From NCBI GenBank assembly GCA_964548535.1, contig CAZJRQ010000003.1:61018-125017 (forward strand): DNA of 64,000 nt, given 5' to 3'. Under the pieces are notes generated by a model, which saw nothing but the letters and a program-made list of their open reading frames with translations, was not told where the DNA came from and did not search any database. Of this stretch, positions 1 through 8,004 are shown piece after piece. The translations under genes and the position numbers were made by a program. Numbering within the stretch: position 1 is the stretch's first letter; every line of letters starts with the position of its first letter. The DNA comes from CAZJRQ01 sp964548535 (GTDB lineage: Bacteria > Bacillota > Clostridia > Oscillospirales > Ruminococcaceae).

Positions 1-453
1 CAGCGAACCGCCAAACGGCCACAGATTTTTAGAAAGCTCCTGATCAAATTCCTCTTTATTAGTATCGTCATCATCAACACCAGTACTAGTTTTTGAACCG
101 CCCATAAAATACACACTATCTTGAACAGCAAAAACCTGAGTACCGTTATAGTATCCGTCATTAACAAGATTTGTAAAATACTCACAGTAATTAGGTGCTT
201 CATCAGGATAAATAACAGCTTTGAATGTACCAAGATTAGTTTCAAACACTACAACAGGTGCGTCATCCTTAGGAACTTCAAACTGAACAAGCTCAATACC
301 CGTTGCCTCAAAAGGAGTTTTTTTAGATGCCTGACAAGCATAAAAAGCCGCAAAAACTATAACAAACAAAATAGCAATTAAAGACATTTGAAAAAAAGTG
401 TGCGTTTTTCTTTTCTTGTACGGATCGCGAAGATAATCGTTATTTCTACTCAT
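1..453 (-). CDS. Membrane-anchored cyclophilin-type peptidyl-prolyl isomerase, C-terminus cut off by window edge
   Basis: Only the first 151 codons are inside the window. The protein starts with a basic cytoplasmic stretch (RDPYKKRKTH), then one hydrophobic segment (about residues 25-40), then the cyclophilin N-terminal pattern FETNLGTFKAVIYPDEAPNY and a FTNLVNDGYYNG block. By family, it catalyses cis-trans isomerisation of proline peptide bonds; the anchor suggests it works on exported proteins outside the membrane. The start at 453 has GAAAGGA 6-7 bases upstream. It lies 19 bases after cysS with no terminator between, so it probably belongs to the cysE-cysS transcript. The catalytic C-terminal half cannot be checked here. 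Confidence 0.85.
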   Translation of the reverse strand, partial: MSRNNDYLRDPYKKRKTHTFFQMSLIAILFVIVFAAFYACQASKKTPFEATGIELVQFEVPKDDAPVVVFETNLGTFKAVIYPDEAPNYCEYFTNLVNDGYYNGTQVFAVQDSVYFMGGSKTSTGVDDDDTNKEEFDQELSKNLWPFGGSL

Positions 454-472
454 TTTTAAATCCTTTCAATTA

Positions 473-1888
473 CTACTTCTTAGTAATTTTTGTTCCCTGA
501 CGTGTTTCTTCAATTACGAAACCTAAATCAGTAATCTGATCTCTTAACTGGTCAGCAAGAGCAAAGTCTTTAGCTTTTCTAGCCTCTTTTCTCTTTTCAG
601 CCAACTCTAAAATCTCAGCAGGAAGTTCTTGCTCTGCGTCAGAATTCTCAGCAATCTTTTTAGCCTGAGCTAGCAAATCAAGTGATAAAACCTTATCAAA
701 ATCCTCAATAAGTGCAAGCTTTGTCTTAGCATTTGTAGTTGATTTCAGCACATCATATAAAGCAGTAACACCCAACGATGTGTTCAAATCATTATCCATA
801 GCATCAGAAAAAGCTTTCTTTAGCCGGTCAAATTCAGCGCTATCAATTTCGCCGCTGTTATCTAAAGTCAAAGGTGCGATTTTAGCAAGTAGCTTATCAA
901 AAGCAACCTTAGCGTTATCCAAATTTTCATAAGAAAATACAAGTGATTTACGATAATGAGAAAGCAAACAGAAAAATCTGTAAACTAAAGGAGAATAGCC
1001 CTTAGACTCAAGCAGCGAAACAGTCAAAAACTCACCCTTAGACTTGCTCATCTTTCCGCTGTTAATATTCAAATGATGAACATGGAACCAATAATTACAC
1101 CAATTGTGTCCGATTAAAGCCTCACTCTGTGCAATCTCGTTAGTATGATGCGGAAAAGCATTGTCAACTCCGCCGCAATGAATGTCAAGATATTCACCGA
1201 CATATTTCATACTAATACAAGAACACTCAATGTGCCAGCCAGGGTATCCAACACCCCAAGGGCTATCCCACTTTAACTCCTGTGAGTCAAATTTTGACTT
1301 TGTAAACCACAAAACGAAATCAGCTTTATTTTTCTTGTTGGTATCCTCAGTAACACCCTCACGAACACCAACAGCCAAATCTTCTTCCTTAAAATCATTA
1401 AACACATAATACTGCTCGATTTTTGAAGTATCAAAATAAATATTTCCGCCTGCCTCATAAGCATATCCTTTTTCAATAAGATTAGAAATTGCCTTGATAA
1501 AATCACCAATGCAATTAGTAGCAGGCTCAACATATTCAGGTGTTTTGATGTTTAGTTTTTTGCAGTCATCAAAAAATGCGTCAGTGTAATACTGTGCAAT
1601 CTCCATAACAGTTTTATGCTCTCTTTTAGCACCCTTAAGCATTTTGTCGTCACCAGTATCACCGTCACTAGTTAAATGTCCAACGTCAGTAATATTCATT
1701 ACACGAGTAACCTCAAGACCAGTATATCTAAGATATTTATCCAAAACATCTTCCATAATATAAGTTCTTAGATTACCGATATGAGCGTAATGATAAACTG
1801 TTGGACCGCAAGTATACATGCTAGCCTTGCCAGCTTCATTTGGTAAAAACTCATCCTTTGAACGTGTAAGCGTGTTATAAAGCTTCAT
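473..1888 (-). CDS. cysS: Cysteinyl-tRNA synthetase
   Basis: A class I aminoacyl-tRNA synthetase of 471 residues, normal for CysRS. It attaches cysteine to tRNA-Cys in the cytoplasm. Visible signatures are the zinc-ligand region CGPTVY (Cys27), the HIGN form of the HIGH motif at residues 36-39, the GWHIECS zinc-binding segment, and KMSKSKG near residue 270. The C-terminal DALR-like and anticodon-binding region ends in a Lys-rich tail. The start has GAAAGGA about 8 bases upstream. It follows cysE by 39 bases and shares the upstream T-box leader, so charging of tRNA-Cys should control its own synthetase. Confidence 0.97.
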   Translation of the reverse strand: MKLYNTLTRSKDEFLPNEAGKASMYTCGPTVYHYAHIGNLRTYIMEDVLDKYLRYTGLEVTRVMNITDVGHLTSDGDTGDDKMLKGAKREHKTVMEIAQYYTDAFFDDCKKLNIKTPEYVEPATNCIGDFIKAISNLIEKGYAYEAGGNIYFDTSKIEQYYVFNDFKEEDLAVGVREGVTEDTNKKNKADFVLWFTKSKFDSQELKWDSPWGVGYPGWHIECSCISMKYVGEYLDIHCGGVDNAFPHHTNEIAQSEALIGHNWCNYWFHVHHLNINSGKMSKSKGEFLTVSLLESKGYSPLVYRFFCLLSHYRKSLVFSYENLDNAKVAFDKLLAKIAPLTLDNSGEIDSAEFDRLKKAFSDAMDNDLNTSLGVTALYDVLKSTTNAKTKLALIEDFDKVLSLDLLAQAKKIAENSDAEQELPAEILELAEKRKEARKAKDFALADQLRDQITDLGFVIEETRQGTKITKK

Positions 1889-1927
1889 AAAAATTTCCTT
1901 TCATGGTGTGTTTATTTAAATTCCTTT

Positions 1928-2575
1928 TTAATTTTCTGATAATTCTGCAACCTTTTTCTCAAGCTTATCCAAACGAACCCTGTAAGCACAAAGTTCTGAT
2001 GCAACTGGGTCAGGAATATGAATCTGGTCAAGGTCATTCAAATCATTCTTGCGACCATTTCGACGTACAATTCTAGCTGGAACACCAACCGCTGTGCAGT
2101 TTGGAGGAACTTCCGCCAGAACAACCGCATTAGCCGCAACCTTAGCACCGTCACCAACCTTAAAAGGCCCGAGAATTTTCGCTCCGCATCCTACCATAAC
2201 ATTGTTACCCAAAGTGGGATGTCTTTTACCGTTTTCCTTACCAGTACCGCCAAGAGTACAGCCCTGATAAAGCAAACAGTGGTCACCAATCTCAGCAGTT
2301 TCTCCAATTACAACTCCACTACCGTGATCGATAAGCAACCCCTTACCGATTTTTGCACCAGGATGAATTTCAATTCCCGTAAAAAATCTCGACACTTGAG
2401 AAATTATCCTAGCGATTGTTTTATGATCTTTAACATAAAACCAATGTGCAATTCTATGCGTAATAACCGCATGCACACCAGAGTATGTTAAAACTACTTC
2501 AAGCGAGCTATGAGCAGCAGGATCTCGCTCTTTAACCGACTCTATATCATCTTTAATATTCTTTATAAAAGACAT
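1928..2575 (-). CDS. cysE: Serine O-acetyltransferase
   Basis: A 215-residue enzyme that transfers acetyl from acetyl-CoA to L-serine, the first committed step of cysteine synthesis. The C-terminal half is a left-handed beta-helix of hexapeptide repeats (GKGLLIDHGSGVVIGETAEIG and following turns), with the family pattern GVVIGETA and the KRHPTLGNNVMVGCGAKILG block. The length matches the short Firmicutes CysE, which lacks the long N-terminal domain. The start has GGAAAGGA 9 bases upstream. It is the first gene after the T-box riboswitch and is followed by cysS. Confidence 0.96.
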   Translation of the reverse strand: MSFIKNIKDDIESVKERDPAAHSSLEVVLTYSGVHAVITHRIAHWFYVKDHKTIARIISQVSRFFTGIEIHPGAKIGKGLLIDHGSGVVIGETAEIGDHCLLYQGCTLGGTGKENGKRHPTLGNNVMVGCGAKILGPFKVGDGAKVAANAVVLAEVPPNCTAVGVPARIVRRNGRKNDLNDLDQIHIPDPVASELCAYRVRLDKLEKKVAELSEN

Positions 2576-2608
2576 TAAACTCCGTCCTTTCCAAAAAATC
2601 CAACAAAT

Positions 2609-2648
2609 AAAAAACTCCTGAAATCACAAAACTTATGATTTCAGGAGG
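2609..2648 (-). terminator. T-box-controlled intrinsic terminator
   Basis: A 12-bp stem with arms CTCCTGAAATCA and TGATTTCAGGAG is followed by six T on the minus strand. It lies 33 bases before the cysE start and is the OFF structure of the T-box. Confidence 0.9.
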
Positions 2649-2868
2649 CAGTTTTCACACTACGGTTCCACTCCGAATTTTTCTCAACAAAAACATTGAG
2701 ACTTGAAATCTTTAACGCAGAAATACGGAATGTGGTACTAAAGCTAACTTTTTCCCAAACACTCTGCTAGCAGCCGCACTTCACAAACCCTGTCATAAAG
2801 TCTTTCACCAACCGACTTCTCTCTGCAATGACACCGCGATGCTACTCTTGCTGTTACGCATTTGATAC
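2609..2868 (-). ncRNA. T-box riboswitch, tRNA-Cys specific, upstream of cysE-cysS
   Basis: On the minus strand the leader has the Stem I markers AGAGTAG and AGAGAGAAGTCGGTTGGTG, a candidate specifier codon TGC (Cys) at 2778-2776, the T-box core TGGAACCG at 2670-2663, and a terminator hairpin at 2647-2609. The TGGA tetranucleotide would pair with a tRNA 3' end reading UCCA, which fits tRNA-Cys, whose discriminator base is U. Uncharged tRNA-Cys should favour the antiterminator and allow cysE-cysS expression. Confidence 0.93.
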
Positions 2869-2874
2869 TCTTTA

Positions 2875-2904
2875 ATTATATGCTGAATTTTAAAAATCTG
2901 TTAC
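2875..2904 (-). promoter_or_regulatory. Promoter for the T-box / cysE-cysS transcript
   Basis: A perfect -10 TATAAT (2880-2875) lies just upstream of the T-box Stem I, with a weak -35 GTAACA 18 bases further upstream. The promoter lies between pgsA and the T-box and slightly upstream of the T-box 5' end. Confidence 0.65.
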
Positions 2905-2914
2905 ATAATATAAG

Positions 2915-3466
2915 CTATTTACTTGAATCAATATAACCCCAGTAAGCTTTTAAATAAATTCCGCCTGAAATAATAGTCAAAATAGTTGAAATCCAAATCA
3001 GCACTTCATTAATAATAAATGTAGTGTCATTAAGACCTGAATATCCCATAATAAACATAATCGCAACTAATGCAATCATAGTAAATGCAGTTTTCAGCTT
3101 GCCCCAAATTCCCGCAGCGACAACAACACCGCCCTCAGCAACAACCAATCGAAGTCCCGAAACCATAAACTCTCTAGCAAGAATTATTACAACCGCAACT
3201 GGGTCAATCCAGCCAAGAAATGTAAAACAGCAAAGTGCCGCCATTACAAGCATTTTGTCAGCCAGCGGATCTAAAAACTTTCCGAATGTAGTTACAAGAT
3301 TATGCTTTCTAGCAAGCTTACCATCAAACCAGTCAGTAATTGAAGCAACAGCAAAAATCAAAAGTGCAATATAAATGTTATATGGTATTTTATCAATTAA
3401 AAGTGCCACAAGAAAAATAGGTATTAAGCACACTCTCAAAACAGTAAGTTTATTTGGTAAATTCAT
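2915..3466 (-). CDS. pgsA: CDP-diacylglycerol-glycerol-3-phosphate 3-phosphatidyltransferase
   Basis: An integral membrane enzyme of phosphatidylglycerol synthesis. It carries the CDP-alcohol phosphatidyltransferase signature: DWFDGKLARKHNLVTTFGKFLDPLADK contains the D-x2-DG-x2-AR-x8-G-x3-D-x3-D pattern. Several hydrophobic helices are visible. I chose the start at 3466 (protein MNLPNKLTVLR, the usual PgsA N-terminus), 8-12 bases after GAAAGGGATGG. An ATG at 3478 directly abuts the same Shine-Dalgarno and a longer reading to 3502 is open but less likely. It follows rimO by about 80 bases. Confidence 0.95.
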   Translation of the reverse strand: MNLPNKLTVLRVCLIPIFLVALLIDKIPYNIYIALLIFAVASITDWFDGKLARKHNLVTTFGKFLDPLADKMLVMAALCCFTFLGWIDPVAVVIILAREFMVSGLRLVVAEGGVVVAAGIWGKLKTAFTMIALVAIMFIMGYSGLNDTTFIINEVLIWISTILTIISGGIYLKAYWGYIDSSK

Positions 3467-3547
3467 TAAATTAGCCATCCCTTTCGCCGCGTTAAACCGC
3501 AAGTTTTATAATAAAAACAAAGTATAACACATTAATATAAACTGAAT

Positions 3548-4876
3548 TTAAACCCTAGTTCCGATCAGGTCATAATCCATTACATCATCTATAGCAACAT
3601 TTACATATTCGCCTTCTCTAAGTTTTGTGTCACTAGTAAAGAAAATCTTGCCGTCAATTTCTGGAGCGTCCTTAGCACTTCTGCCATACCAACACTCAGC
3701 ATATCTGTCAAAGCCCTCAGTAACAACCAAAACTGTCTTACCAATCTCTTCTTCATTAAGCGAATCAGCTATATACATTTGATGTTCCATAATAATTTCA
3801 GCACGCTGTTCTCTAGTTTTAAGTGGTATCTGATTATCCATCTTAGCCGCTGGAGTACCCTCCTCAGGAGAATACGCAAAACAGCCTAATCGGTCAAACT
3901 TAATCTCATTGACAAATTCACAAAGCTCCTCAAACTGCTTTTCAGTTTCACCAGGGAAACCAGCAATCAGAGTCGTTCTAATAGTAACACCAGCAATTCT
4001 TTCACGAATTTTATTAATAAGAGCCGTCAAAACTTCTCGGTCACCATGACGATTCATTCTCTTAAGAACGTCCTTGTTACAGTGCTGCAGCGGAATATCA
4101 AGATACTTAACAAGCTTGTCCTCAGTCGCAATAACATCAATCAACTCATCAGTAATTCTTTCAGGATAAGAATAAAGCGTTCTAATCCACTTTAGCCCGT
4201 CAATTTCGCAAAGCTTTTTCAAAAGCTCAGCAAGCATGGATTTACCATACAAATCCTCACCATATCGAGTAGTATCCTGAGCGATAACAACAATCTCAGT
4301 AACTCCATTTTCAGCAAGCCACTTAGCCTCATCTAAAACATCTTCAATTTTTCTGCTTCTAAAATGCCCGCGAATTGAAGGAATTGCACAATAAGTACAG
4401 CAATTATCACAGCCCTCTGCAATCTTCAAATAAGCATAAAAAGGCTGTGTTGAAATAATTCGTCCGCCCTCCATAGAAAGCTTTTCATTATCCTCAAAAG
4501 AAGTCAAGCTCTGTCTTTTAGACATAACATCACGAATAATATCAACTAAATTATCATTTGAACCGATTCCGATAACAGCATCAAGCTCAGGAATTTCTTT
4601 CAAAACCTCGTCACGATACCTCTGTGCAAGACAGCCAGTACAAATAACTCCCTTAATTCGCCCCTCCTGCTTTAGAGTGCAAAATTCAAGAATAGTCTCA
4701 ATAGCCTCTTGCTTAGCGGCCTCAATAAATCCGCAGGTATTTACAATAACAATATCAGAAAGTGCCGCATCAGACACAATTTCAAAACCCTCTTGCTTTA
4801 GATTATAAAGCATGTGTTCAGCATCAACTTGATTTTTAGGACATCCAAGTGAAACCATACCAATTCGTGTAGACAT
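3548..4876 (-). CDS. rimO: Ribosomal protein S12 methylthiotransferase
   Basis: A radical-SAM methylthiotransferase of 442 residues with the three family domains in order. The N-terminal MTTase domain starts GMVSLGCPKNQVDAEHM with cysteines near 11, 49 and 80; the radical-SAM CxxxCxxC motif is in EGCDNCCTYCAIPSIRG (near residue 156); a TRAM domain ends the protein. SLGCPKNQ separates RimO from MiaB-type enzymes. It adds a methylthio group to a conserved aspartate of ribosomal protein S12. The start follows GGAG by 7 bases. A strong promoter precedes it. Confidence 0.96.
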   Translation of the reverse strand: MSTRIGMVSLGCPKNQVDAEHMLYNLKQEGFEIVSDAALSDIVIVNTCGFIEAAKQEAIETILEFCTLKQEGRIKGVICTGCLAQRYRDEVLKEIPELDAVIGIGSNDNLVDIIRDVMSKRQSLTSFEDNEKLSMEGGRIISTQPFYAYLKIAEGCDNCCTYCAIPSIRGHFRSRKIEDVLDEAKWLAENGVTEIVVIAQDTTRYGEDLYGKSMLAELLKKLCEIDGLKWIRTLYSYPERITDELIDVIATEDKLVKYLDIPLQHCNKDVLKRMNRHGDREVLTALINKIRERIAGVTIRTTLIAGFPGETEKQFEELCEFVNEIKFDRLGCFAYSPEEGTPAAKMDNQIPLKTREQRAEIIMEHQMYIADSLNEEEIGKTVLVVTEGFDRYAECWYGRSAKDAPEIDGKIFFTSDTKLREGEYVNVAIDDVMDYDLIGTRV

Positions 4877-4949
4877 TTAAAAACTCCAATCATATACAAC
4901 AAAATCTAAAAGCAAGAAAGATAAATTTCTCACTTAAACAATCTAATAT

Positions 4950-4978
4950 ATTATCGCACTTTTACTATGAATTGTCAA
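4950..4978 (-). promoter_or_regulatory. Promoter upstream of rimO
   Basis: The minus strand has -35 TTGACA (4978-4973), a 17-base spacer and -10 GATAAT (4955-4950). It lies between the upstream lipoprotein terminator and rimO. Confidence 0.75.
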
Positions 4979-5005
4979 GTGTTTTCAACGATTTTTAACA
5001 CTTTA

Positions 5006-5040
5006 ACAAAAAATGCAGGAGAAAAAATCTCCTGCATTAA
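5006..5040 (-). terminator. Terminator after the 5060-5908 lipoprotein gene
   Basis: An inverted repeat with arms ATGCAGGAGA and TCTCCTGCAT is followed by a T-rich run on the minus strand. It is A-rich on both sides and may work in both directions. Confidence 0.85.
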
Positions 5041-5059
5041 ACTACCATCATGATTTTCA

Positions 5060-5908
5060 CTATTTCTCGACAGGATACCTAACAATTACATTACTTTTAG
5101 AATTTTCGCTCCACACAACATAATCCAAATTTTGGTCTTTCATAAAAACAGTAAAACTGCTGTCCTTTAAATCATCAGATAAATTTTTCTTAATCTCATC
5201 AACAAACTTATCCTTTTCAGAACTTACATAATTCAGATAATTAAATTCATACTTGCCATCCAAACTTTCACAAGCTTTTTGAGCAGCATTATACACGCTT
5301 TCCGCATTTTTGATAGCCTCTGCCGACTTCTCATCTTCAATTATTCCGGCAAAATACGCCTGGTTTTTATCACCGATAAAAGCAATCTGCCAGTTATTTT
5401 CTTGCGTTTCAATCAAAATAGCATAAACATCATCAGCCTGTTCCTCGCCCTTATCCTTAAAAAGCACATATCCCACAAGCTCAACTGCTGTTTTATAATC
5501 CTCTTCAATATTTATCTTATCCAAAATCTTCGAATTTTCCTTATCAGCGACAAATGTCACACCAGTCAGCATATCCTCGTCATGCTCATCAAATCCATGG
5601 TCGTGAGCCTCATTTTCCATAGCATCCTTGTAAGATTTCTGCATCGTAGGAGTCATAAGCTTTAGCATTGACTCATTAAACTCAAAATTCGCATACTTCA
5701 TATACTGATCAACAACATAGCTTGCATTTTCAATCGGATCGTCAGAAACAGCGTCGCTTTCATATCCAACGTTAGTTTCAGCACTGCTTAAATCAGCATT
5801 TCCGCTCTCCTCCGCATTGGAATTATTACCATTATTTGTTTTATCGTTACATCCAGCCAAAGATAATATCATAATCAAAGCAGTCGCCGCCGCAATGTAT
5901 TTTTTCAT
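5060..5908 (-). CDS. Putative lipoprotein of unknown function
   Basis: A 282-residue secreted lipoprotein: MKKYIAAATALIMILSLAGCNDK is a signal peptide ending in the lipobox LAGC, then an Asn/Ser/Glu-rich linker. The mature part is acidic with a mixed alpha/beta pattern, a His-Asp-rich stretch (EAHDHGFDEHDED), and a C-terminal strand-rich section (EFNYLNYVSS...VIVRYPVEK). I do not recognise the family. Size and the NAASYVVDQYMKYANFEF start of the mature region resemble small NTF2-like lipoproteins, but that is a guess. I chose ATG 5908, 8 bases after AAGGAAAGG, over the in-frame TTG at 5914. It follows recX by 18 bases and is probably cotranscribed. Confidence 0.85.
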   Translation of the reverse strand: MKKYIAAATALIMILSLAGCNDKTNNGNNSNAEESGNADLSSAETNVGYESDAVSDDPIENASYVVDQYMKYANFEFNESMLKLMTPTMQKSYKDAMENEAHDHGFDEHDEDMLTGVTFVADKENSKILDKINIEEDYKTAVELVGYVLFKDKGEEQADDVYAILIETQENNWQIAFIGDKNQAYFAGIIEDEKSAEAIKNAESVYNAAQKACESLDGKYEFNYLNYVSSEKDKFVDEIKKNLSDDLKDSSFTVFMKDQNLDYVVWSENSKSNVIVRYPVEK

Positions 5909-5926
5909 ACGCAAAACCTTTCCTTA

Positions 5927-6544
5927 TCATTCGTCATCTTCTTCCATAATCTCGTCGATAGCCGCATTAATATCACCATATGAATATCCATACCTAGCTA
6001 ACGCGTTTTTAACTTTCTTTATCCCACCATCATCATAAAGATATCTGGCATATTTTTTCTCTATAAGTTCAACTAATCGATCAATCGTACTATCGTCATA
6101 CTCGCTTAAAACATCGTCAATCAAGTCCTTTGAAAGACCTTTAAGACGCATTTCCTGCACCGCGCGATAATATCCAAACCGCTTTATTTCCATATATTTT
6201 CGTGCCAAACTCTCAGCATATCGCCTGTCATCAACAAACCCAAGCTCCGAAAGCTTGTCCAAAACAGCATAGCAAATATCTTCGTCATAATTATTCAAAA
6301 GCTTTTTGTAAAGCTCAACATAAGAATAATCGCGATAGTCAAGCAAATACATAGCACGCTCTCTTGCTCGACGAAAATCATTTGCAAATATAACCTCTTG
6401 CCATTCTTCTTCAGTAAAAGCCGAGTCTGCTCTAACGTGATACTGTGAAATAATTTCCGCATTTATAAATGCCGGCTCACCGTCAGTAAAATTCACCTGA
6501 TATGTCCTGCCCTTATACTTTTCAACCGAATGAATTTCAAGCAT
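5927..6544 (-). CDS. recX: Regulatory protein RecX
   Basis: A helical protein of about 205 residues made of repeated three-helix units, with the RecX pattern LLDYRDYSYVELYKKLL and LGFVDDRRYAESLARKYMEIKRFG. In known bacteria RecX binds the RecA filament and limits its recombinase activity. The start at 6544 has GGGGG 7 bases upstream; the upstream in-frame ATG at 6550 is only one base from it. The gene lies directly downstream of recA with an intrinsic terminator between, so it is probably expressed by read-through. Confidence 0.9.
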   Translation of the reverse strand: MLEIHSVEKYKGRTYQVNFTDGEPAFINAEIISQYHVRADSAFTEEEWQEVIFANDFRRARERAMYLLDYRDYSYVELYKKLLNNYDEDICYAVLDKLSELGFVDDRRYAESLARKYMEIKRFGYYRAVQEMRLKGLSKDLIDDVLSEYDDSTIDRLVELIEKKYARYLYDDGGIKKVKNALARYGYSYGDINAAIDEIMEEDDE

Positions 6545-6562
6545 AATCATGCCCCCGAATCA

Positions 6563-6611
6563 CAAAAAACAATTTGGGCATGGTAGTATAATCCTGCCAA
6601 GCCCTATTGTT
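6563..6611 (-). terminator. Terminator between recA and recX
   Basis: On the minus strand a long stem (ACAATAGGGC pairing with GCCCAAATTGT, with inner TTGG/CCAT pairs) is followed by six T. It sits between the recA stop and the recX start. Confidence 0.75.
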
Positions 6612-6626
6612 TTTATTATTAAAAAA

Positions 6627-7850
6627 TTACTCACCTAAGTCAGAAATATCAACTGGTGCAAACTCTTCAAAATCATCCTCAGCATTAACTGTTAAATCAG
6701 GTTTAGCAGTTGAAGACTTTGACTTCTTAGCTGGAGTTTTTTCCTCACTTGCAGCCTCAGCAGCCTTTTCTTCAAGCTTTGCTGCTCTCTTATTCTTCTT
6801 TGATGCCATAACAATTTCAGTTTCACTAGCCTTGATTTTCTCTTCAAGCTCAAGCATAATATCAGGATTTTCTTCAAGGAAAATCTTTGCATTATCACGT
6901 CCCTGACCAAGCTTCATCTCATTATAGCTATACCAAGCTCCGCCCTTTTTGACAATATTAAGTTCAGCGGCAAGATCCAAAACTTCACCAGTACGTGAAA
7001 TTCCCTGACCGTACATAATATCAAATTCACACTCCTTAAATGGAGGTGCAACCTTGTTCTTTACAACCTTACACTTTGTGTGGTTACCAATTACTTCAGC
7101 ACCATTTTTAATCTGCTCTGCACGTCTAACCTCAATTCTAACTGATGAATAGAACTTCAAAGCACGACCGCCTGGAGTAGTTTCTGGGTTACCATAAATA
7201 ACACCAATCTTCTCACGAACTTGGTTTATAAAAATAGCACAGCAGTTAGATTTCGCAATTACAGATGTAAGCTTTCTCATAGCCTGTGACATAAGTCTAG
7301 CAAGCTGACCTACATGAGTATCGCCCATTTCGCCGTCAATTTCAGCCTTAGTAACCATAGCCGCAACCGAGTCAATTACGATACAGTCAATAGCGCCAGA
7401 ACGTGCAAGAGCCTCAGCAATCTCCAAAGCCTGCTCACCGCTGTCCGGCTGTGAAACTAGCATGCTGTCAATGTCAACACCAAGCTTACTTGCATAAATA
7501 GGGTCAAGAGCATGCTCAACGTCGATAAAAGCAACCTCTCCGCCAGCCTTTTGAGCCTCAGCAATACAGTGAAGCGCAACAGTAGTCTTACCAGATGACT
7601 CAGGTCCATAAATCTCAACAATTCTTCCGCGAGGAATACCGCCAATTCCCAAAGCCAAATCAAGTGTCATCGAACCAGTTGGAATTGACGCAACATCCAT
7701 AGCCTTAGCGTCGCCAAGTTTCATGATAGCGCCTGCACCGAACTGCTTTTCAATAAAAGCAATCGCAGTTTCAAGAGCCTTTTTCTTTTCTTCCTTATCA
7801 ACAATCTTTACAACAGCCGGAACCTGCTTTTTCTTCTTATCAATTGCCAT
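6627..7850 (-). CDS. recA: Recombinase RecA
   Basis: The homologous-recombination ATPase, 407 residues. Walker A GPESSGKTT is at residues 82-90, Walker B follows as DCIVIDSVAAM, and the L2-region block NQVREKIGVIYGNPETTPGGRALKFYSSVRIEVRR is intact. The core ends near residue 345; the remaining 60 residues are a Lys/Ala/Glu-rich tail ending in acidic DDFEEFAPVDISDLGE, longer than in most RecA proteins but common in Clostridia. The start has AGGAGG 9 bases upstream. The upstream region carries a TATAAT -10 but no match to the LexA box that I could see. Confidence 0.98.
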   Translation of the reverse strand: MAIDKKKKQVPAVVKIVDKEEKKKALETAIAFIEKQFGAGAIMKLGDAKAMDVASIPTGSMTLDLALGIGGIPRGRIVEIYGPESSGKTTVALHCIAEAQKAGGEVAFIDVEHALDPIYASKLGVDIDSMLVSQPDSGEQALEIAEALARSGAIDCIVIDSVAAMVTKAEIDGEMGDTHVGQLARLMSQAMRKLTSVIAKSNCCAIFINQVREKIGVIYGNPETTPGGRALKFYSSVRIEVRRAEQIKNGAEVIGNHTKCKVVKNKVAPPFKECEFDIMYGQGISRTGEVLDLAAELNIVKKGGAWYSYNEMKLGQGRDNAKIFLEENPDIMLELEEKIKASETEIVMASKKNKRAAKLEEKAAEAASEEKTPAKKSKSSTAKPDLTVNAEDDFEEFAPVDISDLGE

Positions 7851-7889
7851 TATTAAAGCCTCCTATTTTCTATACAACTTATTTCCTTT

Positions 7890-7896
7890 GACTATA
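7890..7896 (-). promoter_or_regulatory. -10 element of the recA promoter
   Basis: The minus strand reads GCTATAATATAG about 40 bases upstream of the recA start. No good -35 hexamer is visible at 16-18 bases, which suggests the promoter needs help or is weak. Confidence 0.55.
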
Positions 7897-7934
7897 TTAT
7901 AGCATATATTTTTTATTTAACTGTGTCTTTTTTT

Positions 7935-7967
7935 GGACTGTTTTAACTTTTTCGCGATTTACAGTCC
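7935..7967. repeat. Inverted repeat upstream of recA
   Basis: GGACTGT (7935-7941) and ACAGTCC (7961-7967) are perfect inverted arms with a 19-base centre. A T-run follows only on the plus strand, where there is no gene to terminate, so it could be an operator or a decayed terminator for the upstream prmC transcript. Confidence 0.45.
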
Positions 7968-8004
7968 GTTTTTTAGTACTCAATCATTAAAATAATAGAT
8001 TCAA

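Noticed and set aside
120..381. Plus-strand ORF opposite the cyclophilin gene
   Set aside because: It is antisense to a gene with clear homology and a good ribosome-binding site.
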